From Synechococcus sp. KORDI-52 (GTDB lineage Bacteria; Cyanobacteriota; Cyanobacteriia; PCC-6307; Cyanobiaceae), in assembly GCF_000737595.1 (NCBI RefSeq), contig NZ_CP006271.1, positions 2,294,001 through 2,358,000 of the forward strand: a DNA stretch of 64,000 nt, written 5' to 3'. Positions 8,947 through 16,579 of this stretch are shown here, in pieces. The translations under genes were made by a program, and so were the position numbers. The first letter of the stretch is position 1. Every line of letters starts with the position of its first letter. The notes under the pieces were generated by a model. That model saw nothing but the letters and a program-made list of their open reading frames with translations. It was not told the DNA's origin and made no database searches.

Positions 8947-9165
8947 TCAGCGGGGTCGCCGGGGCACGCCAGGAAGTTGAACCGCAGCGATCAAAACTGC
9001 CATCTCCAACACAAGATTGCGGCTCACCAGCACCACCACCAACACCAAGGTAGCGGCAAGGATCCGCTGGAGAAAAGCGATCACATCATCCGGGCTGTTG
9101 AAGCTCTTCGTCCAGAGCAGGACAGCCATGCCCATCAAAATCAGGCTGATCCACCAGGCCATCAC
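8947..9165 (-). CDS. Small membrane protein of unknown function
   Basis: This 72-aa product has two hydrophobic helices (WWISLILMGMAVLLW and ILAATLVLVVVLVSR) separated by a short polar loop, and a basic C-terminus ending PRRPR. It starts 16 bases after the stop of the OppC-like permease on the same strand and is probably co-transcribed. It ends 2 bases from the end of the convergent 57-aa gene. I know no function. A role as an accessory to the permease is possible but is only inferred from position. Confidence 0.5.
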   Translation of the reverse strand: MMAWWISLILMGMAVLLWTKSFNSPDDVIAFLQRILAATLVLVVVLVSRNLVLEMAVLIAAVQLPGVPRRPR

Positions 9166-9181
9166 ACCCGCGCCGATGGAG

Positions 9182-10033
9182 TCAGTCTGACGCTGGACGG
9201 GCTTCGCCGCCGCTCACCCAGGCCTCGATGCCTTCTCCAAGGAAAGACAGGCCCAGCACCAGAACAAACATCGCCAGTCCAGGGAAGAGTGCCGTCCACC
9301 ACACACCGGTGGGCACCGCAGCCAGCGCGAGATTGAGGTCTCCTCCCCATTCGGGCACGGTCTCAGGCAGACCCAGGCCAAGAAAACCCAGCCCCCCCAG
9401 CACCAGCACCGCATCGGCGGCATTGAGGGTGAGCAGCACCGGCACGGAGGTGATCACGTTGCGGAACAGGTAGCGGCGCAGGATCCAAAGGGGCCCGGCA
9501 CCGAGGCTCTGGGCGGCTTCCACGAAGAGTTCGCTCTTCACCTGGGCGGTTTGGTTGCGAACCACACGGAAATACTGCGGGACGTAAACCACACACAATG
9601 CGGCAGCGGCATTGGGGATGCCCTTGCCGAGCAGAAACGCCAACACCACTGACAGCAAAAGCACAGGCAAGGTGTAGAGCGTGTCCATCAGCAAAACCAT
9701 CAAGCGGTCGAGAGCACCGCCGAAATATCCGCTCACCATGCCCAGGGGCACTCCCACCAACAGGGCCAGACCAACCGCCAGGGCCACCACCTGAAGCGCA
9801 ACACCACTGCCGGCCATGGTGCGGACACACACATCCCGACCCAAGCGATCGGTACCGCACCAATGGGTCCAGCTGGGGGAGGAATAGATCGGGTTCTCAA
9901 GGCCAGCATTGGCGTCTGGAAGGATGCCTGCAGTCACCAACCAGGGCGTGATCAACGCCACCAGCAGATAGATCCCCACTATCACGAGCCCCCAAGAGGC
10001 CATGCGGGTGGAGAGGCTTCGGGGCATCAGCAA
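9182..10033 (-). CDS. ABC transporter permease, OppC/DppC type
   Basis: The 283-aa inner-membrane permease belongs to the peptide/nickel/opine uptake family. It has an N-terminal helix, the GTDRLGRDVCVRTM segment typical of OppC/DppC, five further helices, and an EAA-loop region (EAAQSLGAGPLWILRRYLF) that would contact the ATPase. It imports oligopeptides, nickel or a similar solute together with a B-type permease, ATPases and a binding protein. None of these partners is adjacent: upstream is a divergent sensor kinase and downstream a small membrane protein. It must therefore work with components encoded elsewhere. Substrate cannot be predicted. Confidence 0.85.
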   Translation of the reverse strand: MLMPRSLSTRMASWGLVIVGIYLLVALITPWLVTAGILPDANAGLENPIYSSPSWTHWCGTDRLGRDVCVRTMAGSGVALQVVALAVGLALLVGVPLGMVSGYFGGALDRLMVLLMDTLYTLPVLLLSVVLAFLLGKGIPNAAAALCVVYVPQYFRVVRNQTAQVKSELFVEAAQSLGAGPLWILRRYLFRNVITSVPVLLTLNAADAVLVLGGLGFLGLGLPETVPEWGGDLNLALAAVPTGVWWTALFPGLAMFVLVLGLSFLGEGIEAWVSGGEARPASD

Positions 10034-10085
10034 CGACCTCAGCGAGAGATCTGGGCATTCTCAGCCCAAGTGGTGAGAATGGAGC

Positions 10086-11483
10086 ATGGGTTCTCCTTAC
10101 CGCTGGCGACATCATTTGCTGGGCAGCCTGCAGGGGCAGCTTCAACTGGCGACCTATTTGGTGGTGTTTTTCGGCTTCACGGGAGCCTCTTCTGTGGGCC
10201 TGTATCTGGGTCAGCGCAACATGTTTGCCAATCAACGCCTATTGGCCCGGGCGAGCATCGAAGACTGTGAACACGCCATCCAAGAGCTGGCTGATGATCC
10301 TGTTGGCCTTGAGAAAGAACTCCTCTTCCACTCAGGTACGCAAACGCAGGTCTGGATTGAACAACCCGATGGCGATCTCTTTTTTTCAAAGGTTCATGGA
10401 TCAGGCCTGAAAAGTTCGATGGAACTGGCCATGGCCATGAACCCACAACGCCATGTCGGACGACAGGCCTCGATCGAAGTCAATGATGAGCTATACATCA
10501 CAGAGCTGATCAAAGAACTACCGGGCGGTTCGCGGCTCTGGATGATGATTGAAGTGGGGGACAATTTGAAAGCTCTGAGCAATTACTTAGCACTGATGAT
10601 TCTCATCTGGGGGGGTTGCCTGTCCTTGACGTTGCTGACTGTCAGCTGGGTGGTGCGAAGACTTGTTCACTCCCTCGATCAACTGAACCTTGCAACAGCA
10701 CAACTCACTGCTGACAACCTCTCAAACACAACGCTGCCAGTGGACCCTGCCCCCACGGAAGTTGGTGAACTGAGAGACAACTTCAATGCACTGCTGGAGC
10801 GCTTGGCTCAATCCTGGAGCCAACAAAAACAATTCGTCAGCGCCGTAAGCCATGAATTACGAACCCCGCTCACAATCGTGCAAGGCTACCTACAACGAAC
10901 AATTAAACGCAGCAAAAATCTGACTGCAGATGAAATCAAAGGTTTACAGACGGCCAGCGATGAAACCATCCGGATGAGACACATTCTTGACGATCTGTTG
11001 GATCTTTCCAGAAGTGATTCAGGGAAACTCTCCATTGAAAACGAGCAGGTCTGCCTGGTGGAGAAGCTTGAGCAAGTGGAATCACTTGCACGCAACACCA
11101 TTCCCCGCACATTTCAGCTGGAGCTCCCTCACAACAAAGAACTGATCGCGCAAGCCGACCCGGAGAGGCTTCAACAGGTGCTGCTCGACCTCATCGAGAA
11201 TGCTCATAAGTACTCACCGGAAGACAGACCGATCAAGTTGGTGCTGCGGGAGGACGCTGAAGGGCCAGCCATCGATGTCATTGATCAAGGCATCGGAATT
11301 CCTGCCGAGGAACTCGAACTGGTGTTTCAACGCTTCCAACGCGCGAGCAATGCCCCCCACAAAACAGGAACAGGACTCGGACTGTCTCTGGTTCGGGTGT
11401 TTGTGGAGGGAATGGGCGGCACAATTGAAGTCAAGAGCTGCCTCGGAGTAGGCAGTTGCTTCACGGTGCATCTGAACCCATGA
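10086..11483 (+). CDS. Membrane sensor histidine kinase
   Basis: The 465-aa protein has a transmembrane helix near residues 20-40, a periplasmic sensor region of about 130 residues, a second helix near 165-190, a HAMP linker, a HisKA dimerisation domain with H-box SAVSHELRTPLTIVQGYL (His256), and an HATPase domain with N-box LIENAHKYSP, DQGIGIP and GTGLGLSLV. All catalytic motifs are intact. Its stop overlaps the start of the next small membrane protein (ATGA). No response regulator is directly linked; the nearest is at 13786, beyond the broken pilin operon. The signal is unknown. Confidence 0.92.
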   Translation: MGSPYRWRHHLLGSLQGQLQLATYLVVFFGFTGASSVGLYLGQRNMFANQRLLARASIEDCEHAIQELADDPVGLEKELLFHSGTQTQVWIEQPDGDLFFSKVHGSGLKSSMELAMAMNPQRHVGRQASIEVNDELYITELIKELPGGSRLWMMIEVGDNLKALSNYLALMILIWGGCLSLTLLTVSWVVRRLVHSLDQLNLATAQLTADNLSNTTLPVDPAPTEVGELRDNFNALLERLAQSWSQQKQFVSAVSHELRTPLTIVQGYLQRTIKRSKNLTADEIKGLQTASDETIRMRHILDDLLDLSRSDSGKLSIENEQVCLVEKLEQVESLARNTIPRTFQLELPHNKELIAQADPERLQQVLLDLIENAHKYSPEDRPIKLVLREDAEGPAIDVIDQGIGIPAEELELVFQRFQRASNAPHKTGTGLGLSLVRVFVEGMGGTIEVKSCLGVGSCFTVHLNP

Positions 11484-11824
11484 TTACGTTTCTGGTGTTT
11501 TGCTCACTGTTGATCCCAGTGAACCTATGGGCGGCCATCACGCCCCACATGCACAGTGATCTTTCGATGCGGATCTTGCATGGCCTGTGCACCCTTGTCT
11601 TGATCCCCTTGCTGTGGACGCTGTGGGATCAAAGGAGATGGCTGAAACCTGTTCCCTCACTGATGCTGGCCCTCTTTGCGGTGGTGATGGTTGTGGTGAA
11701 CAGCTGGATCACGGCCATGGGCATGGGTGTGGAATTTGGTTGGCTCGATCATCTTTTTCTGGCCCTTTCAGAAATCGCTCTCGCTGTTTTCTTTCTGACA
11801 GCTCCGCAGGAGACAACCGCTTAA
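11480..11824 (+). CDS. Small multi-helix membrane protein, unknown function
   Basis: The ATG at 11480 overlaps the kinase TGA by 4 bases, so translation is probably coupled. The 114-aa product has about four hydrophobic stretches: MITFLVFCSLLIPVNLWAA, ILHGLCTLVLIPLLWTLW, LMLALFAVVMVVVNSWI and LFLALSEIALAVFFLTA. No family is recognised. Coupling to the kinase suggests it belongs with that sensor, perhaps as an accessory membrane partner, but this is inference. It ends 8 bases from the end of the convergent broken pilin operon. Confidence 0.6.
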   Translation: MITFLVFCSLLIPVNLWAAITPHMHSDLSMRILHGLCTLVLIPLLWTLWDQRRWLKPVPSLMLALFAVVMVVVNSWITAMGMGVEFGWLDHLFLALSEIALAVFFLTAPQETTA

Positions 11825-11832
11825 TGCCACGT

Positions 11833-12408
11833 TCAGCCCACAGCCGAGGTGCTGACGGTGGGTCCATCGAGTCTGGTGCTCTGTACCAGCGTCAACTGCA
11901 GGAGGGGCAGTTCCGATGGTTGGGTGAGCTGAAAATAGCCCACGTCATCCAAAACGACACGATTCTGATACTGGCTGCCAACCCGAATTCGTCCGTTTAA
12001 ATCAAAGGCTGGACCACAGCGCATTAAGACTGTGCCTCGCCAGATCGGCGATGGTGCAGGGCCCAGGCTGTAGAGCAGAGGCGCAGATCCATTTTTTGGT
12101 TGGATCAGTAGTTTCGGTTGGCGACCAGCAAGCGAACAGGGCCATTGGGCAGAAGGATCAGGGTCGATTTACCAGGACGAGGCGTGCTCCAGATCGCCTT
12201 TCACCAGATCGAGCGAACGCCGCTGCCACTGCTTCAATGTCGTCCGTTTCGCCAGAGTGATGCCGTGACGGGTTTCTGAATACAACAACATAAGGGCCAC
12301 TCCACAGATCAGACACCCCAACACAACCGCAAGCATCAACTCCACAAGGGTGAAACCGTGATCGCAGTGAGACCTACGCCTACACATCATTGGGGTGGCA
12401 CAGCGCAC
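11833..12408 (-). pseudogene. PilW-like minor pilin interrupted by an in-frame stop
   Basis: The frame opens with a clear prepilin signal, HGFTLVELMLAVVLGCLI, and runs 79 codons to a TAA at 12169-12171. The same frame then continues without another stop for 112 codons, ending at 11833. The continuation reads like the rest of a PilW protein (SPIWRGTVLMRCGPAFDLNG, YQNRVVLDDVGYF). A single change, for example CAA to TAA, would explain the break. It is the last gene of a four-gene minor-pilin operon that overlaps head to tail. Either it is a recent pseudogene or the stop is read through. Confidence 0.75.
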
Positions 12409-12923
12409 TGTTCAAAACACCACCTGGATCTCCCCGATAAACACCAGTCCTGCTGATCCCAAGTGGTAGACCAATCACGAGACACAACGCCTGGGGATCG
12501 CTGGGGTGAGACAACATCACCAAACCACCATCAAGCACCAAACCTGCTGCTGAAACGAACGGCATCCGGCAGGTTGGATCGCAACTGCAGCTCTTCAACG
12601 CCAAGCTCGTGCAGGGTTGTTGTCGCCAGCCGGCACGGCGGAAGCTGCCCCTGCAGCGGAGCCTGCCAACCCGACAGACCGAGCCGTAAGGCACAGGGCT
12701 GACGATCACGTCGAGCGGCAATCCGACCCCGGTCCAACCCCACCTGCACGCGACGCAGGCTGGTTTCCAGCATCAAACGCTGCTTCAGCGCCATGGTGCT
12801 GGGCATCGACAAGCTCGCCAGGCCCCCCAGCAAAGCAACAGCCACGAGACACTCCAGCAGGGTGAATCCACCACCCCGATCGACATCAACGAAATCAGCT
12901 GGCATCGGCACCCTCGCGAGCAC
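12380..12923 (-). pseudogene. GspH/FimT-like pseudopilin with a frameshift
   Basis: The frame from 12923 begins with the prepilin motif GGGFTLLECLVAVALLGGLA and runs to a stop at 12531. The expected GspH C-terminus (GLVLDGGLVMLSHPSDPQA, LVIGLPLGISRTGVYRGD) is present immediately afterwards but in another frame, ending at 12380. The two parts join near 12553-12556 if one base is restored within the TTTC run, giving AVRF followed by SAAGLVLDGG. So one base appears to have been lost. Its 3' end overlaps the start of the broken PilW-like gene by 29 bases, as is usual for intact copies of such operons. Confidence 0.75.
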
Positions 12924-13311
12924 AGTGGCCCAATCCAGCTGGAGTGAACAACTGGCTTCGCATCAACAGCTGGGAAGCCGAATGATCCGCAGCCCTCACA
13001 GCGAACCAGAGGCCATCCAAAGCAGGTTCAAATGTCCAAGACAGCGAAAGTTGAGGGTCGGCGGGCAAATCGGTGACAACATTGACAACCGCTTCACGGT
13101 TCCAACGACAGAGGGGATCCACAAGCGACGACGTCGCGAGACGGCGACAGGTGATCAACAGCCGTTGCTCTACCAAGAGATGCTTGTGCTCGAAATCATC
13201 CGCAGTGGCGACAGCGTGGCTGACGCGCGACCAGCCCTGAAGGGACACCTGACTGGACACGCCAAGAATCACAGCGGAAACAACAACCTCCGAAAGCGTC
13301 ATGGCATCCAA
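12895..13311 (-). CDS. GspI/PilV-like minor pilin
   Basis: The 138-aa product starts MDAMTLSEVVVSAVILGVSS, a pilin-type N-terminal helix with the conserved Glu but without the Gly-Phe cleavage pair, so leader processing may be unusual or absent. The remainder is a small globular domain with two Cys. It lies between the PilX-like gene upstream (13-base overlap) and the frameshifted GspH-like gene downstream (29-base overlap). The frame itself is intact. In intact clusters such proteins join the minor pilin tip complex of type IV pili or type II-like systems. With two downstream partners broken it may be without function here. Confidence 0.65.
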   Translation of the reverse strand: MDAMTLSEVVVSAVILGVSSQVSLQGWSRVSHAVATADDFEHKHLLVEQRLLITCRRLATSSLVDPLCRWNREAVVNVVTDLPADPQLSLSWTFEPALDGLWFAVRAADHSASQLLMRSQLFTPAGLGHCAREGADAS

Positions 13312-13709
13312 CCCAGTTCCAGACGACTTTGACGTCCATCACTCCACAACAGCTGCAAGGTCCCCCCATGGCCTCCATGAGGTTGCCAATGCAACAGTTG
13401 CCATTGGCGGTCCTGAACAAGACCAGATTGAAGCGCTGAGCGAGATGCAGCAGGACACACAACTGAAGCCTTCCACTCCGACGAGGGATACAACAACAGG
13501 CAGGCGTTAGGACCAACCGCCTGCTGCTGAAACAGCATCACGACCGAGCGCTCTGCATCGCGCAGCTGCGCAGTCATCAGCGCTTGACGACTGCGCTGTT
13601 GTCCCTGAGAGGCGAGCATCTGCAACGACAGGCTGCTGAGCAGCAGCACTGCAGAGGTGGCGAGCACAAGCGGCAAGGCAAAACCACGCTGCTGTGGATC
13701 AGGTCGCAT
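13299..13709 (-). CDS. PilX-like minor pilin, first gene of the decayed pilin operon
   Basis: The 136-aa protein has a basic N-terminus followed by RGFALPLVLATSAVLLLSSL, a PilX/GspK-like prepilin helix with a Gly-Phe cleavage site and no Glu at position 5. The rest is a short globular part with two Cys. It is far smaller than the two plus-strand PilX-like proteins (466 and 568 aa) and belongs to a different sub-type. It heads an operon of four overlapping genes whose last two are broken. It is divergent from the response regulator gene with a 76-base gap that must hold both promoters. Confidence 0.65.
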   Translation of the reverse strand: MRPDPQQRGFALPLVLATSAVLLLSSLSLQMLASQGQQRSRQALMTAQLRDAERSVVMLFQQQAVGPNACLLLYPSSEWKASVVCPAASRSALQSGLVQDRQWQLLHWQPHGGHGGTLQLLWSDGRQSRLELGWMP

Positions 13710-13785
13710 ACCAGTTCAACGAACACGTCATGAAGCATTCCCCGCCTGGAAACCGCACTAAAATGACTCTGACGCAAATCATCCT

Positions 13786-14499
13786 GTGGGAAGAGAAGGC
13801 AGACGTCTATTGATCGTTGATGACGATCCTGAGCTTTTGCGTATCCTCGTGGAAACGATGGAAAACGAAGGCTATAGCTGCGTCGGTTGCGACAACGGAC
13901 AAGATGCCCTGATGCATGTCCGGAAACAAACGTTTGATTTACTTGTACTCGACTGGACAATGCCGGATTTCACAGGCCTGGAAATCTGTAGACGTCTCAG
14001 AAAGACAAGCGACATCACGCCAATTTTGATGCTCACCGCAAGGGACGGCATTGATGAAAGAGTGGAAGCACTCGACAGTGGCGTCGACGACTATCTGACC
14101 AAACCATTCAACATCAAGGAACTGAAAGCGAGGGTAAGATCTGCACTGAGAAGAGTGGACTATGATCAGGAAACACAAGAGGAAACAAGCAGGCTCCAGC
14201 TGGGAAACCTTGAGATCAACCTGCTTGAACGAAGTGTAAAACGATTAGAAAAAAGCATCAAACTATCAAACAGGGAATTCGATCTTTTACATTTCCTTGT
14301 AAAAAATAAGGATCAAGTCCAAAGTAGAGAATCAATCCTCAGAAACGTCTGGGGAGACCCATTCGACGGGGACCCCAACACGCTCGATGTCTACATGGGG
14401 TATCTCAGAAAAAAGCTAGACATCCATGGCGAACCACAACTCCTTCTCACGGTTCGCGGAGTGGGCTTTATGGCGACTCAAGGGGCATCGAAGTCCTAA
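13786..14499 (+). CDS. OmpR-family response regulator
   Basis: The 237-aa DNA-binding regulator has a receiver domain with acidic pocket DDD near residue 12, phospho-acceptor Asp56 in LLVLDWTMPDF, and the switch Lys in TKPF. A C-terminal winged helix of OmpR/PhoB type follows (NREFDLLHFLVKNKDQVQSR, then YLRKKLDIHGEPQLLLTVRG). The likely start is GTG at 13786. It lies between the decayed pilin operon and a sensor kinase encoded on the opposite strand, with which it overlaps tail to tail by 32 bases. The two probably form a cognate pair, and neighbouring pilin genes are candidate targets, by position only. Confidence 0.93.
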   Translation: MGREGRRLLIVDDDPELLRILVETMENEGYSCVGCDNGQDALMHVRKQTFDLLVLDWTMPDFTGLEICRRLRKTSDITPILMLTARDGIDERVEALDSGVDDYLTKPFNIKELKARVRSALRRVDYDQETQEETSRLQLGNLEINLLERSVKRLEKSIKLSNREFDLLHFLVKNKDQVQSRESILRNVWGDPFDGDPNTLDVYMGYLRKKLDIHGEPQLLLTVRGVGFMATQGASKS

Positions 14500-15751
14500 A
14501 TTTCAGCTGAACATCACCGCCTCCGGCTTGAACATTGTCTATCACCAACATCCCGTTCATCAACATCATTAAGTCGTTAACAATTGCCAGACCCATCCCA
14601 CTGCCTCGCGTTCCAATCGACGTCGTACCACGGACGAAACGCTGCAACACATTGTCACGCTCCTTCTCAGGGATACCCTTGCCTTGATCAATCACATGGA
14701 AGACGACATACTCGTGATGAATTGACAGGGCCATATCAACGAACCCACTCGAATATCGCAACGCGTTCTCCACCAGTGCGGCCAAACACTGGTGCAATCG
14801 TTGCTCATCTGCATGGATCATCGGAACAACAGTTTGCGTTGGAGCAGCCAGGCGAATCCGATGGGGCGAAAGACCTTGCAATCGCTCAAATGCATGAATC
14901 TGAAACAGTTCAGGATCGATCAGCTCTATAGACAATGCGAGCCGCCCTGCATCAACACGAGCAAAATCAAGCATCACATTGAGAAGGTCTGCCAAACGAT
15001 GTGATTCCGCAAGGATTAAATCGATTGATGATTGCGTGCTGCATGGAGCCTCCTCCAAAAGTCTCTCGGCACTGCTTGTAAGAACGGTGATGGGAGTGCG
15101 GAGCTCATGGGCAACTCCGTCCACGAACTGACGCTCCCGCTGCCAAGACGAAGACAAGCGGGATTGAAGATCATTGAATGCATGAACAATGTGTTGAAAT
15201 TCAGATGGATGAAGCTTAAGATCAATCAAACGAGAGCCAAGAGAATCAGCTTCAACACAGTCCATTTCACGCGATAAGTCATTCAACGGGATGACCAAGC
15301 CACGCCAAATCACAAGGCGCAACAAGAGCGCAGCGACCAAAACAGAAGCTGACGCCGTAAAAATCATCATGTTGAGAACAGCTTGATGAGACTTGTTGAA
15401 ATCCGAAGCGTTTTCAGTAACCCTTAAAAAAGAATTTGAACCATCAGATGGGAGGGGCGAAACACTGGTAATCCAAACAGCGCCTTTTGGGCCGGTGTAC
15501 ATCGAAGGCGCCGAAGTTTCAGCATCTCTTAACAATTCCGCCCGGAAGCCCAAGGGGGAGACAATTGGCAGGGTTAACGATTGACGAATCAAACCACGCC
15601 TCACGCTGGAGACAAGATGCTGGTGGTGTTGGAGGCTTTCAGCCTCAAGAGCCGTTTTGCTCACCGCAAAAAGGATGGCGTAGCCGCCAAAAAAGACCAA
15701 CAGACAGGTGGACTGAATCCAGATTTTCAGAGAAGGCAGACGAAGGGCCAA
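14468..15751 (-). CDS. Membrane sensor histidine kinase
   Basis: This 427-aa kinase has an N-terminal helix (STCLLVFFGGYAILFAV), a periplasmic sensor of about 100 residues, a second helix near 130-150, a HAMP-like linker, an H-box VDGVAHELRTPITVL with His215, N-box LVENALRYSSG, DQGKGIPEKE, and a glycine-rich GTRGSGMGLAIVN. All motifs are intact. The start is a TTG at 15751. Its 3' end overlaps that of the OmpR-type regulator, an unusual convergent arrangement for a two-component pair. Its 5' end faces the first pilin gene across a 155-base spacer. Ligand unknown. Confidence 0.9.
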   Translation of the reverse strand: MALRLPSLKIWIQSTCLLVFFGGYAILFAVSKTALEAESLQHHQHLVSSVRRGLIRQSLTLPIVSPLGFRAELLRDAETSAPSMYTGPKGAVWITSVSPLPSDGSNSFLRVTENASDFNKSHQAVLNMMIFTASASVLVAALLLRLVIWRGLVIPLNDLSREMDCVEADSLGSRLIDLKLHPSEFQHIVHAFNDLQSRLSSSWQRERQFVDGVAHELRTPITVLTSSAERLLEEAPCSTQSSIDLILAESHRLADLLNVMLDFARVDAGRLALSIELIDPELFQIHAFERLQGLSPHRIRLAAPTQTVVPMIHADEQRLHQCLAALVENALRYSSGFVDMALSIHHEYVVFHVIDQGKGIPEKERDNVLQRFVRGTTSIGTRGSGMGLAIVNDLMMLMNGMLVIDNVQAGGGDVQLKFRTSMPLESP

Positions 15752-15906
15752 CGCAGATCGTCCCCTAAACGAGCTCTTAGGGTTTATAGGGCAATCTCAA
15801 GAAACTTTCATTCCAGTTTTATGGTCAAGCCAACAAGCAGACGATAGGTTTACATGGCATCAATAGATGTACTCTGCAAAGCATCTGTTTCAACCCCATT
15901 TGAATC

Positions 15907-16317
15907 ATGACTCAGGTCAGGACCAACCTGCAAAAAAGCCTCCTTCAAAGGCTCACCAAACTCAAAGCCAGAAATAGTAAAAGTCTGATTCAGAAGGGAT
16001 TTACGCTCATCGAACTTCTGATAGTTGTGATCATTCTGGGTGTCTTAGCAGCAGTTGTCTTCCCGAGCCTCTTAGATGCTGCAGACCAAGCCAAAATCAA
16101 TGCTGCAGAAGCTGCTGTTAAGGGTGCAGGAACCGGCTGTGCTGCCTCACTGATTACCGGCGACACCTTCACGACACCAACGAACGTCACTGGTACCTGC
16201 AGTAGTACAGCGACTTTCACATCAGATACGGCAGCTTTCGATGTTGACACAGCCGCTGTTGCAACAGTGAGCGGAACTTCGGTGACGATAACTACGAATG
16301 CTGCCATCAGTAACTAA
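15907..16317 (+). CDS. Type IV pilin (major-pilin-like), cassette 1
   Basis: The 136-aa prepilin has a long 31-residue basic leader, then KGFTLIELLIVVIILGVLAA, a perfect class III signal cut after Gly with Glu at mature position 5. The mature domain is only about 105 residues, Thr/Ala/Val-rich, with a Cys pair (GCAAS and GTCSS) as in small cyanobacterial PilA proteins. It would be exported, processed by PilD and assembled into a fibre. It is followed by a hairpin and 260 bases before the cassette of larger pilin-like genes, so it is probably also transcribed alone. Assembly ATPases are not in this window. Confidence 0.88.
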   Translation: MTQVRTNLQKSLLQRLTKLKARNSKSLIQKGFTLIELLIVVIILGVLAAVVFPSLLDAADQAKINAAEAAVKGAGTGCAASLITGDTFTTPTNVTGTCSSTATFTSDTAAFDVDTAAVATVSGTSVTITTNAAISN

Positions 16318-16347
16318 AGGTTTTATAAAAACCTGCTCGGAACCTAA

Positions 16348-16368
16348 GCCCTGCCATTCGAGCGGGGC
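16348..16368 (+). terminator. Hairpin after the pilin gene
   Basis: GCCCTGC at 16348-16354 pairs with GCGGGGC at 16362-16368 (one G-T pair), with a 7-base loop, 31 bases after the pilin stop. The following sequence CTTCTACT is only moderately T-rich, so it may be a weak terminator or an mRNA-stabilising 3' hairpin, which would favour high pilin expression over the downstream genes. Confidence 0.5.
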
Positions 16369-16382
16369 CTTCTACTGCCGGG

Positions 16383-16406
16383 AAAATTTGAATTAATGCA
16401 AATTTT
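16383..16406. repeat. 8-bp perfect inverted repeat
   Basis: AAAATTTG at 16383-16390 is the exact inverse of CAAATTTT at 16399-16406, with an 8-base spacer. It lies between the pilin hairpin and the PilX-like gene in AT-rich DNA. It could be a regulator binding site for the downstream cassette. Chance occurrence in AT-rich sequence cannot be excluded. Confidence 0.3.
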
Positions 16407-16579
16407 GATACACAAATCACCAAACGCTGATAATGCCGCTGATTTGAGCAATTAATTAAGACTAAATGTAGAAACACATTCAGAAAGGATATTAACCGAG
16501 CGCGAGGCAAGAGGACTAGCTAAATTGGGACATGTTTTAAAGAGTACGACCCAAGAGCCAATGGATTTCAACTGAATTC

